Of a stretch of 64,000 nucleotides of DNA, positions 24,369 to 32,158 are shown piece after piece; position 1 is the first letter of the stretch, and every line of letters starts with the position of its first letter. The notes beneath the pieces are model-generated. The model had not been told where the DNA came from, ran no database searches, and was given only the letters and a program-made list of their open reading frames with translations. The position numbers were made by a program, and so were the translations under genes. The DNA comes from Palsa-504 sp963739615 (lineage in GTDB: Bacteria; Actinomycetota; Actinomycetes; Streptosporangiales; Streptosporangiaceae). The stretch is taken from NCBI GenBank assembly GCA_963739615.1, contig CAVUBD010000006.1:14573-78572 (forward strand), written 5' to 3'.

Positions 24369-25634
24369 ATGAGCACTAGCAGCCCGCCGTCGCGGCGGTT
24401 CAGCCTTCCCCTCCGCGCGCGTCTTGCCACCACCGTCGGCGGTGCCGCCGGCCGTGCCTCCCGGCTGGCCGGCCGCGGTGACGGATCAGTGATCGGCGGG
24501 GTCATCGGCCTGAGGCTCAAACCCGACCTGCTGTCATTGCTCGCGCGCGGGCGCCAGGTAATCCTGGTGACCGGCACCAACGGCAAGACCACCACGACCC
24601 GGCTGGTGGCGGCCGCCCTCGGCACGCTCGGCCAGCAGATCGCGTCTAACGCGTTCGGGGCCAACATGGAGGCCGGGCTGGTCGCCGCGCTCGCCAAGGC
24701 GCCCGACGCCACCTTGGCCGTGCTCGAAGTCGACGAGAAATTCATGCCGGCCATGCTCGAGGCGACCGGCGCCCGGGTGGTGGTGCTGCTGAACCTCAGC
24801 CGGGACCAGATGGACCGGGCGGCCGAGATCTGGATGCTCGCCCGCCGCTGGCGGGCGGCCCTGGCGGCCGCGCCCGACTGCCGGGTGATCGCCAACGCCG
24901 ACGATCCGCTGGTGGCCTGGGCGGCCGGGCAGGCACGCCAGGTTACCTGGGTAGCGGCGGGCCAGCGCTGGCACGACGACTCCTGGTGCTGCCCGCATTG
25001 CGGGTCGCATCTGCGCCGCGAGGGCGAGGACTGGTACTGCGGCGAATGCTCGAACCGGCGGCCTCCGGTCAGCTGGGTGCTGGCGGGCGAGGAGGTGATC
25101 GATCCCACCGGGAGGTCGCAGCCGCTTGACCTGATCCTGCCCGGCCGGGCTAACCGGTCGAACGCCGTGGTCGCGCTCGCGGTGGCGGAGGTGTTCGGCG
25201 TCAGCGTCCCGCAGGCGTTGAGCGCGGTCCGGCAGGTGCGCTCGGTCGCGGGCCGGTATACCCAGATCGAGCGTCACGGCTGCGCGCTGCGGCTGCTGCT
25301 GGCCAAGAACCCGGCCGGCTGGCTGGAGGCGCTGGATATCCTGGTGCCGCCGCCGGTGCCTGTCCTGCTGGCGGTGAACGCGCAGGTGCCTGACGGCCGG
25401 GACACCTCCTGGCTGTGGGACGTGGATTACCGCAGGCTGCGCGGGCGCCCGGTCTTGGTGACCGGCGAACGCAAGCTCGACCTGGCGGTCAGGCTGGAAG
25501 CCGACGAGGTGGCTTTCCGGATCGTCGGCGGCGTCGATGAGGCGGTGGACCTGGCTCGCAGCCAGTCCATGGAAGTGATCGCTAACTACACGGCGTTCCA
25601 GCACATCCGCGCGGTGCTCGGGCGTACGGACTGA
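24369..25634 (+). CDS. murT: Lipid II isoglutaminyl synthase, MurT subunit
   Basis: 421 aa Mur-ligase-like protein. P-loop VTGTNGKTTTTR at residues 67-78; a four-cysteine zinc ribbon near residues 205-232 (CCPHCGSHL ... WYCGEC), the hallmark insertion of MurT; C-terminal DUF1727 with AKNPAGWLEALDI. With GatD it amidates the D-Glu of peptidoglycan stem peptides on lipid II, at the inner membrane face. gatD follows 26 nt downstream. Confidence 0.93.
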   Translation: MSTSSPPSRRFSLPLRARLATTVGGAAGRASRLAGRGDGSVIGGVIGLRLKPDLLSLLARGRQVILVTGTNGKTTTTRLVAAALGTLGQQIASNAFGANMEAGLVAALAKAPDATLAVLEVDEKFMPAMLEATGARVVVLLNLSRDQMDRAAEIWMLARRWRAALAAAPDCRVIANADDPLVAWAAGQARQVTWVAAGQRWHDDSWCCPHCGSHLRREGEDWYCGECSNRRPPVSWVLAGEEVIDPTGRSQPLDLILPGRANRSNAVVALAVAEVFGVSVPQALSAVRQVRSVAGRYTQIERHGCALRLLLAKNPAGWLEALDILVPPPVPVLLAVNAQVPDGRDTSWLWDVDYRRLRGRPVLVTGERKLDLAVRLEADEVAFRIVGGVDEAVDLARSQSMEVIANYTAFQHIRAVLGRTD

Positions 25635-25660
25635 ATCGGGCCTTACCGGCGGGAGAGACG

Positions 25661-26470
25661 ATGAGCGAGGGCCAAGGCCGGCACCGGCTGGGATCCCGGG
25701 CACCCCAGGAGCCGGAAACGTCTGCCGGACCCGTCCAGGCCGGGCCCACGGGCCCGTCGGCGGTCCGGCTGGTCTGGGTTTACCCGGACCTTCTCAGCAC
25801 CTACGGTGATCGCGGCAACCTGCTCGTGCTGGCCCGCCGGGCCAGGCTGCGGGGCATCCCGGTCGAGATAGCCGAGGTCAATTCCGACCAGCGGGTGCCC
25901 GTGGACGGTGACATCTACCTGCTTGGCGGCGGCGAGGATCTGCCGCAGGTTCTCGCCGCCCGGCGGCTCCGGGCGGGCGGCGGGCTGTCGAGTGCCGTGA
26001 ACCACGGCGCGGTGGTCTTCGCGGTCTGCGCCGGGTACCAGATCGTGGGGGCCGAGTTCGGCGGTGCGGAAGGGGAGCCGGTGGCCGGGCTCGGGCTGCT
26101 CGACATCCGCAGCGGCCGGGGCGACCGGCGCGGGGTCGGTGAGATAACGGCCGACGTCGATCCTGCGCTCGGCGTGGAACGGCTCACCGGCTTCGAGAAC
26201 CACCAGGGCGTTACCAGGCGCGGTCCGGACGTGAAACCGCTGGCCACCGTGCTGGCCGGCGTTGGCAACGGGGACGGGACCGAAGGCGCGTACGCCGGGC
26301 GGGTAGTCGGCACCTACCTGCACGGGCCCGCGCTCGTCCGTAATCCGAGCCTCGCTGACATGCTGCTCGGCTGGGTCGTCGGCGCCCTGCCGCCGATGGA
26401 TCCCCGGCAGGAGGAACTGGTGCTGAACCTGCGCCGCGACCGGCTGGCCGCCCAGGGGGCGCCCGCCTAG
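25661..26470 (+). CDS. gatD: Lipid II isoglutaminyl synthase, glutaminase subunit GatD
   Basis: 269 aa, CobB/CobQ-type class I amidotransferase. Nucleophile Cys in VFAVCAGYQIVG; catalytic His in GTYLHGPALVRNP; early motif LLSTYGDRGNLLVLARRARL. It hydrolyses glutamine and channels ammonia to MurT. The first ~35 residues are a disordered extension. Convergent with the DsrE-like gene, 13 nt between stops. Confidence 0.93.
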   Translation: MSEGQGRHRLGSRAPQEPETSAGPVQAGPTGPSAVRLVWVYPDLLSTYGDRGNLLVLARRARLRGIPVEIAEVNSDQRVPVDGDIYLLGGGEDLPQVLAARRLRAGGGLSSAVNHGAVVFAVCAGYQIVGAEFGGAEGEPVAGLGLLDIRSGRGDRRGVGEITADVDPALGVERLTGFENHQGVTRRGPDVKPLATVLAGVGNGDGTEGAYAGRVVGTYLHGPALVRNPSLADMLLGWVVGALPPMDPRQEELVLNLRRDRLAAQGAPA

Positions 26471-26483
26471 CAGGTACCAGGGC

Positions 26484-26849
26484 CTAGTAGACCAGTGCCT
26501 GGGCGCCTTCGGCCATGATCTCGGCGACGAACGTGGCCGCCCCGGCGATCCGGATGCCGTCGATCAGGTCGTCGGTGGTGATGTCCCGTCGCGCGGCACA
26601 TTGCGTGCACACCGTAACCGAGCCGACGGCTAGCACCCCGGCCAGCAGGTCAGCGAGTGGCGCGGCATGCGGGAGCGAAAAATCCTCCGCGCGGCCGGGC
26701 AGGCCGAACCAGGCGGATTCTCCGGTGAGCCACAAGGACACGGGGACTCCGCTCGCGACGGCCGTCGCGGCGACCGTGAAGGCCTGATTACAGCGCTCGG
26801 CGTCGTCCTTGCCTGCCGTGACCTTGATGACCAGAGAACGCTCGGGCAT
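26484..26849 (-). CDS. DsrE-family protein
   Basis: 121 aa from ATG 26847-26849. Starts SLVIKVTAGKDDAERCNQAF and has the DsrE/DsrF fold pattern (GVPVSLWLTGESAWF ... LLAGVLAVGSVTVCTQCAARR). The Cys pair CTQC sits where DsrE-like proteins carry reactive sulfur. May take part in sulfur relay or another redox role; no partner genes of the sulfite pathway are near. Longer open frame upstream is not supported by the fold. Confidence 0.75.
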   Translation of the reverse strand: MPERSLVIKVTAGKDDAERCNQAFTVAATAVASGVPVSLWLTGESAWFGLPGRAEDFSLPHAAPLADLLAGVLAVGSVTVCTQCAARRDITTDDLIDGIRIAGAATFVAEIMAEGAQALVY

Positions 26850-26949
26850 GGCAGAAACTCTAGCTCGCCCCCGCCCGCGGGACGGGCGCGGATGCCGGGT
26901 TCGGCGCGGCTCCAGACAGTGCGCGTGCTTCGCCCTTAAACTGCGGCCT

Positions 26950-27090
26950 ATGCATGGCATGCTGAGCGCAGCGATCCTGATTGGCGTACTCGCTCTGGTC
27001 GCCGTCGCCTGCCTGTACGTGGTCGTGCGGATATACCTCGCCGGGACACGCCGGGGCCCGGATGCCGGGCCGGGGCAGGAAGGCCGATGA
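26950..27090 (+). CDS. Small single-pass membrane protein
   Basis: 46 aa, start ATG 26950. One hydrophobic segment, AAILIGVLALVAVACLYVVV, then a short basic tail. The stop overlaps the next start by ATGA (27087), which supports it as a real co-expressed gene. Unknown function. Confidence 0.55.
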   Translation: MHGMLSAAILIGVLALVAVACLYVVVRIYLAGTRRGPDAGPGQEGR

Positions 27091-27611
27091 CCACCGACGC
27101 CCCGCCGGTACACCCCGACCTGGCGCCGCTGGAGTTCCTGCTCGGGCGGTGGGAAGGTGCCGGGATCGGCGGGTATCCGACCATCGAGTCGTTCAGGTTC
27201 GGGCAGGAGATCAGCTTCAGCCACAACGGCAAGCCGTTCCTCAGCTATGCCAGCAGGACCTGGCGGCTAGACGAGGAGGGGCGGATCGGGCTGCCGCTGG
27301 GTACCGAGAGCGGCTACTGGCGCCCGCGTCCCGACCACCAGGTCGAGGTGATGCTGGCGCATCCCACCGGGATCGTCGAGATCTACCTGGGCGAGATATC
27401 GGGCACTCGCATCGAGATGGCCACCGATGTAGTCGCCCGGACCGCGACGGCCAAGGAGGTAACCGCGGGGCACCGGCTCTACGGGCTCACCGGGCCGGGG
27501 GGACCAGGGGGTCAGGACCTCGCTTACGCCTACGACATGGCCGCGATGGGCCAGGGGCTCCAGCCGCACCTTTCGGCCCAGCTCAAACGGGTGCGCCAGC
27601 AGAACGGGTGA
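27087..27611 (+). CDS. Nitrobindin-like heme-binding beta-barrel protein
   Basis: 174 aa, FABP-like ten-stranded barrel. The signature LEFLLGRWEGAGIGGYP is at residues ~12-28, and IEMATDVVARTATAKEVTA and the late His region RLYG...YDMAAMGQGLQPHLSAQL fit nitrobindins, whose proximal His binds ferric heme and which can isomerise peroxynitrite. A next-door nur gene is the usual actinobacterial arrangement. The stop codon lies in a 16-bp tandem duplication. Confidence 0.85.
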   Translation: MTTDAPPVHPDLAPLEFLLGRWEGAGIGGYPTIESFRFGQEISFSHNGKPFLSYASRTWRLDEEGRIGLPLGTESGYWRPRPDHQVEVMLAHPTGIVEIYLGEISGTRIEMATDVVARTATAKEVTAGHRLYGLTGPGGPGGQDLAYAYDMAAMGQGLQPHLSAQLKRVRQQNG

Positions 27612-27631
27612 CGAGCAGAACGGGTGACGAG
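27600..27631. repeat. 16-bp tandem duplication over the nitrobindin stop codon
   Basis: CAGAACGGGTGACGAG occurs twice without a gap (27600-27615, 27616-27631). The first copy holds the functional TGA (27609-27611). Confidence 0.85.
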
Positions 27632-27935
27632 CCGGGACATGGTAAGTCCCCGGGCGGCTCCGGATGGCGCCTCTTACGCCAAACCGGGGACGACTGGACA
27701 AGGTCGGCCAGCCCGGGGACTCGGTGTCTGCCAGATTTTAGCCGGCCGCCGTCTCGCTGGACGTCATGCCGGCGGGTAGGCGGCTAGCTGACAGCCACCT
27801 CACGAGTCCGTTGTCTATGCATGCTGTTGGACCACCTCCTTTCCCGCGTACCTCGCACGTTAGCCGCGAAGCGGGCGGGCAGGCAAGAGCATTTTGCCGT
27901 GCGCCCGATCACACCAGCGCAACTACTATGAGGCC
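27612..27935. other. Intergenic region upstream of nur
   Basis: 324 bases. An 11-bp perfect inverted repeat AGTCCCCGGGC / GCCCGGGGACT (27645-27655 and 27711-27721) encloses 55 bases that contain GGCGCCTCTTACGCC; this may act as terminator for nitrobindin. Nearer to nur, GGCAA-N7-TTGCC at 27882-27898 is a candidate operator, 38 nt before the nur ATG. No ORF supported. Confidence 0.5.
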
Positions 27936-28397
27936 ATGGACGCCGAGGTACCGTCCCATAGTCACCCCGTCCGCGGATGGGACGAGCAGCTGCGTGCCCG
28001 CGGCTACCGGGTGACGCCGCAGCGCCAGCTGGTGCTCGAGGCGGTGGCGCGCCTTGATCACGGGACCCCGGAGGAAATCGGCATCCAGGTCCAGCAGACG
28101 GCACGCGGCGTCAACATCTCCACCATCTACCGTACCCTTGAGCTGCTCGAGCAGATCGGCATGGTCACCCATACGCACCTCGGGCACGGCGCGCCCACCT
28201 ACCACCTGGCCACCGACGCCGACCACGTGCACCTGGTCTGCCGCGACTGCGGACGGGTCACCGAGACCGGCCCGGACACGATCCGCCCCCTGATCACCAT
28301 GCTTGACGAACAGCACGGCTTCGAGACCGACATGGGCCACCTCACCGTCTTCGGCCGCTGCGCGGAATGCCGGACTGAATCGAAAGGAGCACGCTGA
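27936..28397 (+). CDS. nur: Fur-family metalloregulator, Nur-like
   Basis: 153 aa from ATG 27936. Winged helix with TPQRQLVLEAV and GVNISTIYRTLELLEQIGMV; metal-binding HLGHGAPTYHLA and HVHLVCRDCGRV; C-terminal CAEC gives the second half of the structural zinc site (CxxC twice). The sequence is closest to Streptomyces Nur, which represses nickel uptake and sodF genes when nickel is bound, and the nitrobindin neighbour supports that. Zur or FurA cannot be excluded by sequence alone. Stop overlaps the ygfZ start (TGATG). Confidence 0.82.
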   Translation: MDAEVPSHSHPVRGWDEQLRARGYRVTPQRQLVLEAVARLDHGTPEEIGIQVQQTARGVNISTIYRTLELLEQIGMVTHTHLGHGAPTYHLATDADHVHLVCRDCGRVTETGPDTIRPLITMLDEQHGFETDMGHLTVFGRCAECRTESKGAR

Positions 28398-29437
28398 TGA
28401 GCCCGCTTCTGGAGTGGCCGGGGGCAGTAGCGGCCAGCTGGCCCGACGAAGGTGTCGCCGCGCACTACGGCGATCCGGCGCGCGAGCAGCGTGCGCTCGA
28501 CGGGGCCGGGGGGCCCGGCGACGCCGGGATCGTGGACCGGTCCAACCGCGGCGTGCTGAAGGTCAGCGGCCCGGACCGGCTGAGCTGGCTGCACAGCCTG
28601 ACGACCCAGCAGCTGGCGGGCCTGGAGACCGGCCAGAGCGCCCAGGCCCTGGTGCTCAGCCCGACCGGCCACGTGGAGCACCATCTCACGCTGACCGATG
28701 ACGGCAGCTCGGTGTGGGTGCACGTGGAGCCGGGTACCGCGGCACCGCTCGCGGCGTTCCTGGATTCCATGCGGTTCATGCTCCGCGTCGAGGTGGCGGA
28801 CGTCAGCCAGGAGTACGCGGTGCTGACCGTGATGGGCCCCGCCGGAGGCGATATCACCACCGGGCTTGACGGGGTGGCGGCCCGGGTTAACCAAGGACCG
28901 TTCGGGATAATTGATTTGATCGTGGCGCGGGATGTGCTGGCTGGGGCGGCCGGGGAACTGGCGCGGCGCGGGGGTGTGCCCGCGGGCATGTGGGCGTTCG
29001 AAGCGCTCCGGATCGCCGCCCGGGTGCCCAGGCTCGGTCTCGACACCGATCACCGGACCATCCCGCACGAGGTCGGCTGGATCGAGACCGCCGTGCACCT
29101 GAACAAGGGCTGCTACCGCGGCCAGGAGACGGTGGCCCGGGTGCACAATCTCGGTCACCCGCCGCGGCGCCTGGTCTTCCTGCACCTGGACGGCAGCGCG
29201 GACCGGCTGCCGGGCCACGGCGACCCGGTCGAGCTTGAGGGTGCCGCAGTCGGTTTCACCGGGTCAGCGGCGCGGCACTACGAGCTCGGGCCGATCGGGC
29301 TCGCCCTGGTCAAGCGGACCGTGCCGGTCGAGGCCACGCTGATCGCCGGGGGCGTGGCCGCGGCCCAGGAGGTCATCGTGCCGCCGGACGCCGGCGCAGG
29401 CGTGAAGGTGACGCTGCGGCGCCGCCAGCTAATGTGA
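28397..29437 (+). CDS. ygfZ: YgfZ/GcvT-domain folate-binding protein
   Basis: 346 aa. Folate-binding YgfZ signature KGCYRGQETVARVHNLGHPP near residue 236, with the key Cys. GcvT-like N-terminal domain begins with DRSNRGVLKVSGPDRLSWLH. YgfZ-type proteins use tetrahydrofolate in repair or assembly of certain Fe-S enzymes. Translationally coupled to nur by a one-base overlap. Confidence 0.88.
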   Translation: MSPLLEWPGAVAASWPDEGVAAHYGDPAREQRALDGAGGPGDAGIVDRSNRGVLKVSGPDRLSWLHSLTTQQLAGLETGQSAQALVLSPTGHVEHHLTLTDDGSSVWVHVEPGTAAPLAAFLDSMRFMLRVEVADVSQEYAVLTVMGPAGGDITTGLDGVAARVNQGPFGIIDLIVARDVLAGAAGELARRGGVPAGMWAFEALRIAARVPRLGLDTDHRTIPHEVGWIETAVHLNKGCYRGQETVARVHNLGHPPRRLVFLHLDGSADRLPGHGDPVELEGAAVGFTGSAARHYELGPIGLALVKRTVPVEATLIAGGVAAAQEVIVPPDAGAGVKVTLRRRQLM

Positions 29438-29476
29438 GCCGGGTAATTTGAGTCCAGTAATCTGAGCCAAGTAACA
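29435..29476. repeat. 14-bp imperfect tandem repeat from the ygfZ stop codon
   Basis: Three units, TGAGCCGGGTAATT, TGAGTCCAGTAATC and TGAGCCAAGTAACA, start at the ygfZ TGA (29435-29437) and run up to the ribosome site of the next gene. Each unit repeats the TGA. Confidence 0.75.
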
Positions 29477-29491
29477 GGAGGTCAGGCCGCC

Positions 29492-30418
29492 GTGCTGCGC
29501 AGGGTTCTGCTCGCCGCGTCAGCCAGTTCCCGGCTGCGCCAGATCGTCACCACCGCGCCGCAGGCGCGCGCCATCGTCGACTCCTACGTGGCGGGCGAAA
29601 CCAGCGACGACGCGGTGCGGGTGACCCAGGCGCTGCGAGCGGCGGGGTTGCTCGTCACCCTGGATTACCTAGGCGAGGACACCAAGGACCCGGCGCAGGC
29701 CGCCGCGGTCACCGACGAGTACATCCAGGTCCTCGGCAAGCTCGGCGCGGAAGGTCTGACCCACGGCGGGGCCGCGGAGGTCTCGGTGAAGCCGACCGCG
29801 GTCGGGCTTTTCCTCGGCGTAAGGACCGCGGCGGAGAACATCCGCCGGATCTGCGCGGCCGCGCGCGAGGCAGGCGCCACCGTGACGCTCGACGCCGAGG
29901 AGTTCGCGGCGATCGAGCCGACGCTGCGGATCGCGGCCCAGTTGCGCGCGGAGTACAGCGATCTCGGCTGCGTCATCCAGGCGTGCCTGCGGCGCAGCGA
30001 GGCCGACTGCCGCGCGCTGGCAGGCTACGGCAGCAGGGTCAGGCTCTGCAAGGGTGCCTACAGCGAGCCGGAAAGCGTCGCGTTCACCGCGCGCCGCGAC
30101 GTGGACATGTCGTACGCACGCTGCCTGCGGGTGCTGATGAACGGGCCCGGCTATCCGATGCTGGCCACCCATGACCCGCGGCTGATCGAGATCACCGGCT
30201 CGCTGGCGATGCTGACCGGGCGTTCGGCGGGCAGCTTCGAGTATCAGATGCTCTACGGCATCCGCCCGGCTGAGCAGCGGCGGCTGGCCGATACCGGAGC
30301 ACGCATGCGCGTGTACGTCCCCTACGGCGGCGACTGGTACGCCTACCTGGTCCGCAGGCTCGCGGAACGGCCCGGCAACCTCGGCCTCTTCCTGCGCTCG
30401 CTCCGCTCGGAAGCGTAG
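29492..30418 (+). CDS. Proline dehydrogenase
   Basis: 308 aa from GTG behind AGGAGG, the monofunctional size. FAD-dependent TIM barrel; motif RLCKGAYSEPESVAF, the substrate strand YPMLATHDPRLIEI, FEYQMLYGIRP and the catalytic Arg pair YLVRRLAERP are all present. Oxidises proline to pyrroline-5-carboxylate at the membrane. It is followed by proC, 9 nt on, which does the reverse step, so the two may balance proline pools. Confidence 0.92.
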   Translation: MLRRVLLAASASSRLRQIVTTAPQARAIVDSYVAGETSDDAVRVTQALRAAGLLVTLDYLGEDTKDPAQAAAVTDEYIQVLGKLGAEGLTHGGAAEVSVKPTAVGLFLGVRTAAENIRRICAAAREAGATVTLDAEEFAAIEPTLRIAAQLRAEYSDLGCVIQACLRRSEADCRALAGYGSRVRLCKGAYSEPESVAFTARRDVDMSYARCLRVLMNGPGYPMLATHDPRLIEITGSLAMLTGRSAGSFEYQMLYGIRPAEQRRLADTGARMRVYVPYGGDWYAYLVRRLAERPGNLGLFLRSLRSEA

Positions 30419-30427
30419 GCGGGCGCC

Positions 30428-31249
30428 ATGATCGCGATTCTGGGTACCGGCAAAATGGGCGAGGCCCTCCTGTCCGGGCTGCTGCGTGCGGGCAGGCCCC
30501 CGTCGGCGGTGGCCGCCGCGGTCCGGCGCGAGGACCGCGGCGCCGAACTGCACGCGCGCTACGGTGTCCAGGTCACGGACGCCACGGAAGCCGCGAAGAT
30601 GGCGGACACCCTGGTGCTGGCGGTCAAGCCGCAGGACATGGGCAGGCTGCTGGACGAGATAGCGCCCGTGGTGTCGCCCGGCAAGCTGGTGATCTCGGTC
30701 GCGGCCGGGATCACCACGGCGTTCATCGTGCGGCGGCTGGCCGGTGAGGTCCCCGTCGTCCGGGTGATGTCGAACACGCCGGTCCTGGTCGACGAGGCGA
30801 TGAGCGTGATCTCGCCCGGGGCGTACGCGAGCGAGGAGCACCTGCGCCTCGCCGAGGAACTGCTCCGCCCGGTCGGCAAGGTGCTGCGCATCCCGGAGTC
30901 ACAGCAGGACGCGGCGACGGCGCTGTCCGGCAGCGGCCCCGCGTACGTGTACTACCTGGTCGAGTCCATGGTGGATGCGGGCATCCTGCTCGGCATGGCG
31001 CGCGGGACTGCCCTGGAGATGGTGACCCAGGCGGTCTACGGCGCGGCCACCATGCTGCGGGACTCGGGTGAGCATCCGGTGATCTTGCGTGAGGCCGTCA
31101 CGTCTCCGGGCGGCACCACGATCTCCGCGATCAGGGAGCTCGAGAAGCACGGGGTGCGGGCCGCGTTCCTGGCCGCTATCGAGGCCGCGCGCGACCGGGG
31201 CAGGGAACTCGGCGGCGATCCGGGCGGGCCCGCCAATCCGGCTGGATGA
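30428..31249 (+). CDS. proC: Pyrroline-5-carboxylate reductase
   Basis: 273 aa. NADPH-binding start MIAILGTGKMGEALLSGLL, VKPQDM after beta-5, and the ProC C-terminal signature with SGSGPAYVYYLVESM and TSPGGTTISAIRELEK. Last step of proline synthesis. Same operon as the proline dehydrogenase. Confidence 0.95.
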   Translation: MIAILGTGKMGEALLSGLLRAGRPPSAVAAAVRREDRGAELHARYGVQVTDATEAAKMADTLVLAVKPQDMGRLLDEIAPVVSPGKLVISVAAGITTAFIVRRLAGEVPVVRVMSNTPVLVDEAMSVISPGAYASEEHLRLAEELLRPVGKVLRIPESQQDAATALSGSGPAYVYYLVESMVDAGILLGMARGTALEMVTQAVYGAATMLRDSGEHPVILREAVTSPGGTTISAIRELEKHGVRAAFLAAIEAARDRGRELGGDPGGPANPAG

Positions 31250-31600
31250 TCATGAACGGGGCCGTGCCGTTATGCCGGGCGCTGGCTGTCCGCGCTGATC
31301 TGACAAGATCCAAATGGCCCAGCGGCCCTGGTCTGGCCGGCTCGATTTCCGGGCGAATGCAAACTCGGATCTGTTGATGTCGACAGATCGCAGGTGAAAG
31401 ACGTTTCACCGAAAGATGCAGCTCAGCGGCCTGGAACGGAGATTTCCGCGCCGCCGTCCCGATGATTGCGGCCAAACGGTAACAACAATGAGGCTATGGG
31501 CGGGGTTGCTCTTTTCCAGACTCGACTTACTCTGGAGACGTACGTGACTGGTGCGCCGAATCCCGTCAAGTGCTCGGCTTCGTGCGGAAGAGGCAACTCG
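31250..31600. other. Intergenic region upstream of the HTH gene
   Basis: 351 bases with lower GC than the flanks. Presumably the promoter region of the small HTH protein, whose ribosome site GGAAGAGG is at 31586-31593. An open frame continuing upstream of the HTH start (to 31466) has no conserved content. No strong hairpin seen. Confidence 0.4.
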
Positions 31601-31801
31601 ATGGCAAGTGAAACCCCCCTTAGTGACGTTAGATTTCTAACCGTGGCCGAAGTGGCCTTGATCATGCGCGTGTCCAAGATGACCGTGTACCGCTTGGTGC
31701 ACTCCGGCGAGCTGGAAGCGATCCGTGTCGGTCGTTCCTTCCGTGTGCCCGAGGCGGCCGTCAATCAGTACCTGAGGGCAGCCTTTGTCGGTACCGGCTG
31801 A
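31601..31801 (+). CDS. Small MerR/excisionase-type HTH DNA-binding protein
   Basis: 66 aa from ATG 31601. Single winged helix: DVRFLTVAEVALIMRVSKMT and VYRLVHSGELEAIRVGRSFR. Very conserved in actinobacteria next to proC and bS22, related in fold to BldC and Xis. Probably a developmental or housekeeping DNA-binding protein; targets unknown. A perfect terminator follows. Confidence 0.85.
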   Translation: MASETPLSDVRFLTVAEVALIMRVSKMTVYRLVHSGELEAIRVGRSFRVPEAAVNQYLRAAFVGTG

Positions 31802-31829
31802 GTCCGCCCGAGTACTGGCCGCTGGACCA

Positions 31830-31860
31830 AGCCGGATCCCTGCGCCGCAGGGATCCGGCT
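31830..31860 (+). terminator. Terminator after the small HTH gene
   Basis: Perfect 14-bp stem AGCCGGATCCCTGC / GCAGGGATCCGGCT with loop GCC, 28 nt past the stop. Confidence 0.9.
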
Positions 31861-32004
31861 GGCGTGCGGGCACATGGCCAGGATCGACCGCCCTAGCACG
31901 GCACATCGCGGGTAACCTCTAACGTTGGGTGTGTGTCCAGCCGCCCTTACCGGGCGAGCGCGTTGGCGTGCCCGTCATCCGCAGTGCCTAGGAAGGGTGG
32001 TCTC

Positions 32005-32103
32005 GTGGGGTCTGTCATCAAGAAGCGCCGCAAGCGCATGGCCAAGAAGAAGCACCGCAAGCTGCTCAAGAAGACCCGCATCCAGCGCAGGAACAAGAAG
32101 TAA
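32005..32103 (+). CDS. Small ribosomal protein bS22 (AURKAIP1/COX24 domain)
   Basis: 32 aa from GTG 32005: MGSVIKKRRKRMAKKKHRKL then LKKTRIQRRNKK. Identical in pattern to the actinobacterial 30S protein bS22 described in mycobacterial ribosomes and to the mitochondrial AURKAIP1/COX24 tail. Too short for many gene finders. GGAAGGGTGG upstream is the ribosome site. Confidence 0.93.
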   Translation: MGSVIKKRRKRMAKKKHRKLLKKTRIQRRNKK

Positions 32104-32158
32104 CGACTCCCTTCGTCATGGTCCCGGCCAGGCCGGGCATCGTGCACCATAGGGGTTG

